Shown here one piece after another: positions 16,778 to 23,954 of a stretch of DNA of 64,000 nt. Location: positions 3,576 through 67,575 of the forward strand of contig JBDRAL010000089.1 in assembly GCA_039793685.1 (NCBI GenBank), read 5' to 3'. Made by a program: the position numbers and the translations under genes. Source of the DNA: JAAFHI01 sp039793685 (GTDB lineage Bacteria > Acidobacteriota > Blastocatellia > Chloracidobacteriales > Chloracidobacteriaceae). Below the pieces are notes generated by a model, which was not told the DNA's origin, did no database searches, and saw only the letters and a program-made list of their open reading frames with translations. Numbering within the stretch: position 1 is the first letter of the stretch; the number at the start of each line of letters is the position of its first letter.

Positions 16778-17641
16778 TCACGTTTCCCGGCCGCTTTCGA
16801 GCACGAGATTGTCGATGAGACGGACGTGGCCGATGTGGGCCGCCACCGCCACCAGCACCGGAATTTCGTCGGGAATCGTTTCGACCGGGTCGAGATTTTC
16901 GGTGTCAACCACCATGACGTACTCGATTTCCGCCAGCGGCTCCTTCTCGATGACCGACCGCACCGCCGCCGTGAGCGCCGCCGTGTTCCGCTCACCCTGC
17001 GCAAAACGTTCGAGCGCGCGTTCCAGCCCCTGATGGAGAATCGGCGCGGCGCGGCGTTCCTCCTGGTTCAGAAGAATGTTGCGCGACGACACGACCAGCC
17101 CGTCCGGCTCGCGGACCGTCGGGCAGATGATGACCTCGGTGTCCATCGAAAGGTCGCGGACCATCCTTTTAATAATGATGGACTGCTGCGCGTCCTTCTG
17201 GCCGACAAAGGTGAAATCCGGCTGGACGACGTTGATGAGCTTGTTGACGATGGTCGTGATGCCCCGGAAAAAACTCGGCTGCGTCGCGCCGCAGAGGCGA
17301 CAGTCGAGGATGTCGGTCGTGACGTAGGTCAGGAAATCCTCCGGGTAGATTTCATCCACGCTGGGCGCAAAAAGGTAGTCAACCCCTTTATTCGCAATCA
17401 GTTCGGCGTCGCGCGCCAGATCGCGCGGCGGAATTTCGAAGTCGCCTTCCGCGTTGAACTGCACCGGGTTGAAAAAAATCGACACGACGACAATGTCGGC
17501 CATCTGCTGCGCCCGCCGGATGAGGCTCAGGTGGCCTTCGTGGAGGGCGCTCATGGTCGGGACGAGCGCGATTTTCTTCCCGTCGCGCCTGAGCTTGCGC
17601 GAAAGCATGCGCATCCGGGGAATGCGATTGATGATTTCCAT
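16778..17641 (-). CDS. panC: Pantothenate synthetase
   Basis: The 287-aa enzyme condenses pantoate with beta-alanine using ATP to give pantothenate, the coenzyme A precursor. Signatures: PTMSALHEGHLSLI with the HxGH nucleotidyl-transfer motif (residues about 28-41), SIFFNPVQF, FRGITTIVNKL, VGQKDAQQ and SSRN. The length is normal. The usual PTMGALH has Ser for Gly. panB and panD are not adjacent. Short GGATGAAGGATGA words lie just upstream of the start. Confidence 0.95.
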   Translation of the reverse strand: MEIINRIPRMRMLSRKLRRDGKKIALVPTMSALHEGHLSLIRRAQQMADIVVVSIFFNPVQFNAEGDFEIPPRDLARDAELIANKGVDYLFAPSVDEIYPEDFLTYVTTDILDCRLCGATQPSFFRGITTIVNKLINVVQPDFTFVGQKDAQQSIIIKRMVRDLSMDTEVIICPTVREPDGLVVSSRNILLNQEERRAAPILHQGLERALERFAQGERNTAALTAAVRSVIEKEPLAEIEYVMVVDTENLDPVETIPDEIPVLVAVAAHIGHVRLIDNLVLESGRET

Positions 17642-17689
17642 AGGCGTTTACTCGGTCAAAGCACCCGATTCTTGCACAGCTTGACGGAA

Positions 17690-17768
17690 AGGATGAAGGA
17701 TGAAGGATGAGGGATGAAGGAAAACTCCCGGCAAGGTCCGGTACGGAACCCCGAGCGTGAGTGAGGAA
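17690..17768. repeat. GGATGAAGGATGA words plus GTACGGAACCCCGAGCGTG repeat
   Basis: Tandem GGATGAAGGATGAAGG words (17691-17722) are followed by a copy of the dispersed repeat GGTACGGAACCCCGAGCGTG (17741-17767), related to copies near 6250 and 19763. Confidence 0.75.
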
Positions 17769-17778
17769 ACGGCGAACC

Positions 17779-18957
17779 ATGTCACGACTGACACCCATCG
17801 AAGTCGCACTCCGCACGCTGGAAGGCAAACAACTTCCGCCCCGGTGCCATATTTCTCCGGCAGAGGCACTGGAAATTCTCCAAAATCGTACGGGACAGGA
17901 TTTCGGGAGAGACGCAGCCGGGTGGCGGCGATGGATTCGGCAGCATCCGGAATGTCTGAAAATACGTGAACAGGATCCGATTCTTTCCGGGACCATCGTT
18001 TCGTGGGAGAAAGATATGGAGTGCCGGGTTCGCCTCGATTCGGGCGAGCAAGTCATCACCGCCCCGCCGACGGATGTCGCCAAACGGGTTTGTATTTTGA
18101 AAATTTCCGTCGGTTTGCGGGTGCGCGTCCGGGTACTCGAAGCGGGATGCTCGCGAATTGTCGACCTTGACCACCCGTCGGCTTCCGAGAATGTTGAAAT
18201 GATCGATCCCAAAGAGGTTCGAATTGACCTGATGAATACCTCTGGTGGCTCGCTCGTACGGGTCGTTCATCTTCCCACGGGCATTTCCCGACATTTCGGA
18301 CCGGTTACGAGACTCACCGCCCGTATCGCGGAGCAGGGGATAAAGGAAATCGAATGGGAAATCAGAAAGAAACGGTTTCCCCCGCCGCCTGAAATCGAAC
18401 GGATTGACGCAGCCATCCGTGAACATCGCCCAGACTACGCCTTCACCCTCCAGTCCGGCGCGACCGAAATAGCCCTCAACGAAGCGGAAATCGCGACGGG
18501 ATGCCTGTTCCCTGAATCGTTGAAGCATTTTTTCCGCTGGCGAAACGGACAATTGGGCCAGCTCCCCCTTTGCAACCGATTCAAATTGCTGTCGCTGGAT
18601 GAAGCTGTCCAAATCCGGCGACATTTTTCGGATTTTCAGGGCGGCGGCGGATTTCCTTCTCCCGACTGGTGGAATCCGGCCTGGATTCCGTTTCTCTCGC
18701 GCAAGATGAAGGATTTTCTCTGCCTTGACCTAAGCGACCAGTCCGGGCGCGTCATCGAATTCCAATGCGATACCGACGCGCGCACCGTCTTTTTCCCGAG
18801 TTTCGATGCCTTTCTGAAAACGCTCGCCGACGCACTCGAAACCTCCCAATTTGACGAACCGGATGGCCCAACACTTGAAGATGCGTTCATCGCCGCCCGA
18901 AACATCGGCTTTCCGAAACGCTTTCAGGCAGGAACGAAGATCGACTCACAACCGTAA
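17779..18957 (+). CDS. SUKH (SMI1/KNR4) protein with a GGQ-less release-factor-like domain
   Basis: The 392-aa product starts at the ATG at 17779; a GTG 18 bases earlier lies in repeat DNA. Residues about 5-55 hold a motif seen in planctomycete/acidobacterial proteins (TGQDFGRDAAGWRRWI). Residues about 138-200 (IDPKEVRIDLMNTSGG, then VRVVHLPTGI) line up with the class I release factor core of RF1/RF2, but the segment that normally carries GGQ is deleted. Residues about 215-360 resemble a SUKH domain (FPESLKHFFRWRNGQ, LCLDLSDQSGRVIEF, FPSFDAFLKTLADAL). SUKH proteins often serve as immunity proteins to polymorphic toxins. The release-factor relation is my reading by eye. Role inferred only: dead release-factor module fused to an immunity-type fold. 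Confidence 0.65.
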   Translation: MSRLTPIEVALRTLEGKQLPPRCHISPAEALEILQNRTGQDFGRDAAGWRRWIRQHPECLKIREQDPILSGTIVSWEKDMECRVRLDSGEQVITAPPTDVAKRVCILKISVGLRVRVRVLEAGCSRIVDLDHPSASENVEMIDPKEVRIDLMNTSGGSLVRVVHLPTGISRHFGPVTRLTARIAEQGIKEIEWEIRKKRFPPPPEIERIDAAIREHRPDYAFTLQSGATEIALNEAEIATGCLFPESLKHFFRWRNGQLGQLPLCNRFKLLSLDEAVQIRRHFSDFQGGGGFPSPDWWNPAWIPFLSRKMKDFLCLDLSDQSGRVIEFQCDTDARTVFFPSFDAFLKTLADALETSQFDEPDGPTLEDAFIAARNIGFPKRFQAGTKIDSQP

Positions 18958-18997
18958 CCTGCAACAAAGCCCGGTATGGAGAAAGGAAAAATTTCCC

Positions 18998-19723
18998 ATG
19001 TGCATGTTTAGCCGGAATATTGAAAAGCTTTCCAATACCCGCATTTTCGCCCGCCGGGAGGAAACACGACAGTTTCTGGTTTACGAGATGAATCTCGAAT
19101 CCCTCCACGAAGTCACCATGGTGTTACCGGTTCCCATTCCGCCCAGCTCCGATGAATCAGCCGTCACGTTCATCGATTTGTCGGACTATCCGGAGTTTTT
19201 TCAGCAACTGCATCTTTGCTTTCCACTCTGTCGTGGCGGACAGAGCCTCGCTGTTTCACAGGTTGGTTCTTTCATTGCCTCCGTCGTGCTGAATCTGGCG
19301 GATTTCAGCCGGCTGGATGCCCGTTTCCGGCTTCCCGATACGGTTTGGGAAAAACTCCCGCAGTATCGTGACTATGGATTCGTGGTGTTTCAATTCCGTG
19401 AAGGAGCAACCAGGAATCATCCGATGGCATTTTCGTTCGAGTCACGCGACCCTGAAAGGATGTTTTTCCCGACGGTTCACGTTCATGACGGGGAAGTTCA
19501 CCCCCATGGCGACTTTGACCACTACCTTTTCTTACAACGAGCAACTCCCCCACCCCGGTGGGATGGTCACAGGTGGGGCGAGCAGAGCCGCCCTTTCTCT
19601 GAAGTCATGAAGCTGAAAGGACATTCCGGAGAAGATCGTACGTTCGGCATTTTCGATCCGGCGAGCAAGGCTTACAGATTGCCGCTTCGCGGGCCACTTC
19701 CCAATGTCGATGTCTGGGTTTGA
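18998..19723 (+). CDS. Conserved protein of unknown function
   Basis: The 241-aa product begins MCMFSRNIEKLSNTRIFARR after a GAAAGGA ribosome site, 40 bp behind the SUKH gene. The opening MCxFS, the NTRIFAR motif, LVYEMNL, VLPVPIPP and FIDLSDYPEFF are shared, as I recall, with uncharacterised proteins from planctomycetes, myxobacteria and acidobacteria. Near the C-terminus lies a His-rich stretch (HVHDGEVHPHGDFDHYLF) that could bind a metal. No signal peptide or membrane segment is seen. No function is assigned. Confidence 0.75.
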   Translation: MCMFSRNIEKLSNTRIFARREETRQFLVYEMNLESLHEVTMVLPVPIPPSSDESAVTFIDLSDYPEFFQQLHLCFPLCRGGQSLAVSQVGSFIASVVLNLADFSRLDARFRLPDTVWEKLPQYRDYGFVVFQFREGATRNHPMAFSFESRDPERMFFPTVHVHDGEVHPHGDFDHYLFLQRATPPPRWDGHRWGEQSRPFSEVMKLKGHSGEDRTFGIFDPASKAYRLPLRGPLPNVDVWV

Positions 19724-19762
19724 TTCAAATCCGGCTGGCATCCGCGATTTTCAAAAAAGCCC

Positions 19763-19790
19763 GGTATGGAACTCCGAGCGTGAGCGAGGA
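19763..19790 (+). repeat. GGTATGGAACTCCGAGCGTG dispersed repeat
   Basis: Third copy of the repeat also found at about 6250 and 17741, again shortly before a gene start. Confidence 0.75.
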
Positions 19791-19815
19791 AAAAGCGAAA
19801 AAAGGAGAAAAACCG

Positions 19816-20064
19816 ATGCTTGAACTTCGTCCCGGCTGTGAATGCTGCGACCGCGATCTGCCCCCCGACTCGGCCGAGGCGCGGATTTGTACGTTTGAAT
19901 GCACCTTTTGCGCCGACTGCGCCGACACCGTCCTGAACGGCGTCTGCCCGAACTGCGGCGGCGAACTCGTCGCGCGGCCCCGGCGTCCGGCGGCGGCGCT
20001 GGTCAACAACCCGGCCTCGACGGTCCACGTGTACAAACCCGCCGGATGCGGAAAAGGCGCGTAA
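19816..20064 (+). CDS. DUF1272 family zinc-ribbon-like protein
   Basis: The 82-aa product starts at an ATG with AAAGGAG 8 nt upstream. The cysteine pattern CECCDRDLPP, CTFECTFCADC and CPNCGGELVARPRR is that of DUF1272, small cysteine-rich proteins expected to bind zinc. Their role is not established. An upstream extension of the frame through the dispersed repeat is not used. Confidence 0.9.
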   Translation: MLELRPGCECCDRDLPPDSAEARICTFECTFCADCADTVLNGVCPNCGGELVARPRRPAAALVNNPASTVHVYKPAGCGKGA

Positions 20065-20150
20065 CCGCCGGATCGAAGGAAGGAACAAACCCTGCCGGAC
20101 GGGTTCTGAATGGCGCATCGGCCCAAAAAATCGGTTCCGGAGGTTTTACC

Positions 20151-20699
20151 GTGCCTTACGAACATTTCCTTCCGCTTTTCCTGCTCTGGCTTTTTGCCCT
20201 GGCGATCGTTTTCACAAGCGCCAAGGCCGACACGTTCAAGCGTCGCCCCGAGTTGAAACGTCATCTCGTCCACGGCCCGATCTTTTACCTGCTGGCGCTC
20301 CCCGTCCTGTTCGGACTTCATCAGACATATCTGGTTCACCGGACGGAACAGCAAATCCGGAGCTACATCCAGTCGGGAAATGTCAACGAGTGGCCCGAGT
20401 TTCGCCCGCATCTGGTTTTCTGGAGTCGGCGATGCGGCAACGCCAACGAAGGGCTGGCATATTCGTTATATGGTTCAATCGCCGAAAGCGGTCTCGATTC
20501 GCCCGACCGGGATGTCCGCACCCGCAGCCTGCGCGCGACGCTTTCGATTTACGATGGGCCGTACCAACTGGCGTTCTGGGGTTTTGAAGACGTCGTCCGC
20601 AAGGCCAAAACGCTCGAATGGGACCCGGAAACCACGGAACGATTGAACAGCTATCGTTTTCCCGGCGAATCGCCATTTGAAAAAACAACCTCCCGATAA
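20151..20699 (+). CDS. Hypothetical membrane protein
   Basis: The 182-aa product starts with GTG at 20151, chosen because GGAGG lies 7 nt upstream and a hydrophobic segment follows directly (FLPLFLLWLFALAIVFTSA). A second membrane segment (IFYLLALPVLFGLHQTYLV, residues about 42-60) follows, then a soluble domain of about 115 residues. The family is not recognised. The next gene starts 26 bp downstream, so the two are probably co-transcribed. Confidence 0.68.
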   Translation: MPYEHFLPLFLLWLFALAIVFTSAKADTFKRRPELKRHLVHGPIFYLLALPVLFGLHQTYLVHRTEQQIRSYIQSGNVNEWPEFRPHLVFWSRRCGNANEGLAYSLYGSIAESGLDSPDRDVRTRSLRATLSIYDGPYQLAFWGFEDVVRKAKTLEWDPETTERLNSYRFPGESPFEKTTSR

Positions 20700-20725
20700 A
20701 CGAACGCTTTTGGATTCAGGAACTT

Positions 20726-21217
20726 ATGGCGAACGGACTGCTCATCCGCCCGATGACGGCGGCGGACCAAAACCTGCTCTGGGACATTTTTCACGTCGCG
20801 CTCTGGGACCCGCCGCCCGCGCCGCTGCGCCCGCGCGAGGTTCTCGACCGGCCCGACGTCCGGATTTACGCCGAAAACTGGGGCCGCGAAGACGACCTCG
20901 GCCTCATCGGCGAACTCGACGGCGCGCCGGTCGGGGGTGCGTGGGTACGGCGGCTGATTGGCGGAAAAGGGCTGGCCTACATTGACGATGACACGCCGCA
21001 ACTCGGCATCGGACTGTTTCCCGACTTCCAGCGGCGGGGGTTCGGCTCGATTCTATTCGGCGAACTCCTGAAAAACTGCGCCGCGCACGGTTTCAAACAG
21101 GTTTCATTGACGGTTCATCCGGAAAACCCGGCCATTGCGCTCTACGAACGGTTCGGATTCGAAAAAATCGGCCTTCGAGGAAGCCGGGACTACTATTTGA
21201 TGCTGGTTCGGCTGTGA
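20726..21217 (+). CDS. GNAT family N-acetyltransferase
   Basis: The 163-aa product has the acetyl-CoA binding motif A (LGIGLFPDFQRRGFGSILF, with the R/Q-x-x-G-x-G core RRGFG) near residue 95, followed by LTVHPENPAIALYERFGF, the usual C-terminal part. It transfers an acetyl group from acetyl-CoA to an unknown amine or protein. Ten bases separate it from the next gene. Confidence 0.88.
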   Translation: MANGLLIRPMTAADQNLLWDIFHVALWDPPPAPLRPREVLDRPDVRIYAENWGREDDLGLIGELDGAPVGGAWVRRLIGGKGLAYIDDDTPQLGIGLFPDFQRRGFGSILFGELLKNCAAHGFKQVSLTVHPENPAIALYERFGFEKIGLRGSRDYYLMLVRL

Positions 21218-21227
21218 GCGGAAACGC

Positions 21228-21734
21228 ATGCAAAAGTGGAATGTAAACCGTGCCCGGTACGTCGCGTTGCTGAAGCAGATCCGGGTGAAAGAAGTTTCAT
21301 TCGGGTCTGGCGGTGTCGAACTTTTCAATTCCCGGGGTTTGAACCGGGCACAAATCGGCTACGCGGTGACGCCGGACGGAAAACCGCTGACCGGAACTCG
21401 AACCGGGGACTGGCGGGAAAGCTGGTTCGTCATCGGCAATGAAATTCTTTGCGGCGACCCGCTTTTTATTGAATTGAACGACGAAAGCTTGCCGGTTTCT
21501 ACCGCCTCGCACGGCGAGGGCGCGTGGAAACCAATTCGCGTCGCGCCTTCCTTCACCGCATTTGCCCAGAGTCTCGAAAAAATCGCCGAGGCGGCCCGGG
21601 AACGGGAATATCCCGACGCGCTGGACCGTAATCCGCTGACCTCCCGCGAAAAACGGACGCTCCTCGCGGAACTTCGCCGTCTCAATCCGGGGTGCGAACT
21701 GTCATTCTGGTCGGGAATGTTTGAAAGCGATTGA
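21228..21734 (+). CDS. SUKH-like (SMI1/KNR4-type) protein
   Basis: The 168-aa cytoplasmic product has a core GDWRESWFVIGNEILCGDPLFIELN followed by TASHGEGAWKPIRVAPSF and FAQSLEKIAEA. This resembles the SMI1/KNR4 superfamily layout (WFVIG, GDPIFID, HGEG, FLE). Members often are immunity proteins. It is the second SUKH-type gene within 4 kb, but no cognate toxin gene is recognised beside it. Confidence 0.65.
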   Translation: MQKWNVNRARYVALLKQIRVKEVSFGSGGVELFNSRGLNRAQIGYAVTPDGKPLTGTRTGDWRESWFVIGNEILCGDPLFIELNDESLPVSTASHGEGAWKPIRVAPSFTAFAQSLEKIAEAAREREYPDALDRNPLTSREKRTLLAELRRLNPGCELSFWSGMFESD

Positions 21735-21825
21735 ACGGCGTCCGCGGAAGAACGTTCATCGGTTTTCGTTCTTCGTTCATAATGGCCAGACGTATTTTCG
21801 GACGGGAGAACGTTTTCAACACCCA

Positions 21826-22431
21826 ATGTCAACCATCGTCATCGTCAAAAAAGCCGGGCGGGCGGTCATCGCCGCCGATTCGCTCGCGACTTACGGCAGC
21901 CTCAAATTCGGGCACGACTACCACGCGCAGCCGGACAAGATTCAGAAAATCGGCCACAGCTTCGTGGGCATCGCGGGCGCGGCGGTTCATACGAGCGTGA
22001 TGCTGAGTCTCGCGCGCAAGCACCCCCGGACGCTCGCGTTCGACGGCACGGACGCGATTTTCGAGACGCTCGTGAAAATTCATCCGATTTTGAAAAAGGA
22101 ATACTTTCTCAACCCGGACGCGGGCGACGACGACCCGTACGAAACGAGCCGGATGAATTTCGTCATCGCCAACCCGAGCGGCATTTTCGGCGTCGGATCG
22201 TGGCGGACCGTGTCGGAGTACAACCGGTTCTGGGCCATCGGATCGGGCAGCGACTACGCGCTGGGGGCGATGTTCGCGGTGTATGACAAACTCGAAACGG
22301 CGGACGACATCGCGCGGGCGGGCGTGGCGGCGGGCGCGGAATTCGACGACGGATCGGCGCTGCCGATGACGCTTTACGGCGTGAATCTGGATTCGGTCGC
22401 GCCGCCGAAGCCCAAACGCGGACGAAAATAA
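21826..22431 (+). CDS. HslV/proteasome-like Ntn hydrolase
   Basis: The 201-aa product starts at the ATG at 21826 (MSTIVIVKKAGRAVIAADSL). The opening TIV-V-K-G-AVIAADS and the later DKIQKIGHSFVGIAGAA match the beta-type proteasome/HslV fold, in which an N-terminal Thr or Ser acts as nucleophile; here Ser2 or Thr3 could serve after processing. GSGSDYALGAMFA fits the C-terminal half of the fold. HslU is absent here and the protein is longer than HslV, so it is a paralogue of unknown substrate. It is followed after 20 bp by the DUF1444-like gene. Confidence 0.75.
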   Translation: MSTIVIVKKAGRAVIAADSLATYGSLKFGHDYHAQPDKIQKIGHSFVGIAGAAVHTSVMLSLARKHPRTLAFDGTDAIFETLVKIHPILKKEYFLNPDAGDDDPYETSRMNFVIANPSGIFGVGSWRTVSEYNRFWAIGSGSDYALGAMFAVYDKLETADDIARAGVAAGAEFDDGSALPMTLYGVNLDSVAPPKPKRGRK

Positions 22432-22451
22432 GCTCGGAAAGGAAGCGGGCG

Positions 22452-23687
22452 ATGAAGTTTTTTCGCCGGTTGCTGGGAAAACCGTCACAGGACGACTTCG
22501 CGGAGATGATGATCGCGTCGCTGCGCGCGCGCGGCGTCATCGACAGCGTTTCGTACGTCGCGGAGGATTTCCGGCTCGATCTGACCGTCCGGGGCAAGTC
22601 TTCGCGGCTCTGGCTCGGAAACGCCTTTCAGGAATACCTGTCGCTGCCGCGCAAGGAACGCGACGGGGTGTTCGAGCGGTTTTCCCGGACGGTGGACAAC
22701 ATCAATTTCGAAATTCCGAGCCGTTTCGAGGACGCGAAGGGCAGCCTGCTGCCGCGCGTCCGGGACCGGGCATTCTACGGGCTGATGAAGCTGCGGAGTC
22801 AGGCCAACGACGCCGACACGCCGTTCGCGCCGCCGACCCTTCCGCTGGCGGACCACCTCGCGGTCGGACTGACTTACGACCTGCCGGACAGCATTCTGGA
22901 AATCACCGACGGCGGAAAACTCGCCGAATGGGGCGTCACGTTTGAAGACGCGCTCGAAGCGGCGCGCGACAACCTGTGGACGATCAGCCGTGGGAAATTC
23001 GAGGAATTGGCGCCGGGCTTGTACGTCTCGCCGTGGCGCGACAACCACGACGCCTCGCGGCTCTTTCTGCACGACCTGCTCTGGCATCTCGACGTGGGCG
23101 GCGATCACGTCGCGGCGGTCCCGAACCGCGACACGCTCATCGTCACCGGCTCGGAAAACATTGACGGACTTGGACTTCTGGCCCAGATCTGCGCGGCGGT
23201 AAAAGACGCCGGACGCCCGGTGAGTTCCATCCCGGTCATTTTGAACGTGGACGAACGCCGCTGGCGCACCTTTCGCCCGCCGGACGACCATCCCCACGCG
23301 CAGCTTTTCAAAAACCTCCGCATCCGCGAGGAACTCGACCTTTACGGCGAGCAGAAACCGCTGCTGGAAGCGATTCACGAACAGACCGGACGGGATCTGT
23401 TCGTGGCGTCCTACTCGGCGTTGAGCCGGAAGAATTCGGACGATCTGTTTACGAGCTACTGCGTCTGGACGGAGGGCGTCGCGTCGCTGCTGCCGAAGGC
23501 CGACACGATTGCGTTTGTCCGGGCCGACCGCGACATTCCGGGCCGTTTCCGATGGGAAACCGCGATGGAAGTTCTCGGCCACCGGCTGCGCTCCATCGAC
23601 CTCGCGCCACCGCGCTTTCTGACCGACGGCTTCCCGACCGACGCGGAATTCGCCGCGATGGAACCCGGACGAGTCGCGGAAGGATGA
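22452..23687 (+). CDS. DUF1444-like protein of unknown function
   Basis: The 411-aa cytoplasmic product starts at an ATG with GGAAAGGAAG upstream. Motifs LAVGLTYDLPDSI, WGVTFEDALEAARDNL, GLYVSPWRDNHDASRLFL and VPNRDTLIVTGSEN are those of DUF1444-type proteins; their function is unknown. It lies 20 bp after the Ntn hydrolase and is probably in one operon with it. Confidence 0.75.
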   Translation: MKFFRRLLGKPSQDDFAEMMIASLRARGVIDSVSYVAEDFRLDLTVRGKSSRLWLGNAFQEYLSLPRKERDGVFERFSRTVDNINFEIPSRFEDAKGSLLPRVRDRAFYGLMKLRSQANDADTPFAPPTLPLADHLAVGLTYDLPDSILEITDGGKLAEWGVTFEDALEAARDNLWTISRGKFEELAPGLYVSPWRDNHDASRLFLHDLLWHLDVGGDHVAAVPNRDTLIVTGSENIDGLGLLAQICAAVKDAGRPVSSIPVILNVDERRWRTFRPPDDHPHAQLFKNLRIREELDLYGEQKPLLEAIHEQTGRDLFVASYSALSRKNSDDLFTSYCVWTEGVASLLPKADTIAFVRADRDIPGRFRWETAMEVLGHRLRSIDLAPPRFLTDGFPTDAEFAAMEPGRVAEG

Positions 23688-23692
23688 AAAAC

Positions 23693-23880
23693 AGTCTGGA
23701 GTCGTGAGTCGTGAGTCTGGAGTCAAATCCGGACTTCGGACTGAAAGACAAGGCAAGGAGACAAGGAGCGTTCCACCGGGCCGTCGCCACGCCAAGCCTT
23801 TTCTCCTTGTCTCCCGGTCTCCCAGTCTCCTTGTCTTGTTCTTGACTCCAGACTCCAGACTCGCGACTCCAGACTTTTTT
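23693..23880. repeat. Composite word-palindrome, CTGGAGTC family (copy 2)
   Basis: Outer GTCTGGAGTC/GTGAGTC words, the TCCGGACTTCGGACTGAAAG spacer, inner GACAAGG words, a unique centre, then TCTCCTTGTCTCCC and ACTCCAGACTC arms. It starts 6 bp after the DUF1444-like stop codon, in the same orientation as copy 1. Confidence 0.9.
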
Positions 23881-23954
23881 ATAGAAACTTTTTCCGTTTC
23901 GAGCGTGAAATTCCGGCAAACCCACAAATTCGGAAGGTTCACGAGGTCCGGCCA

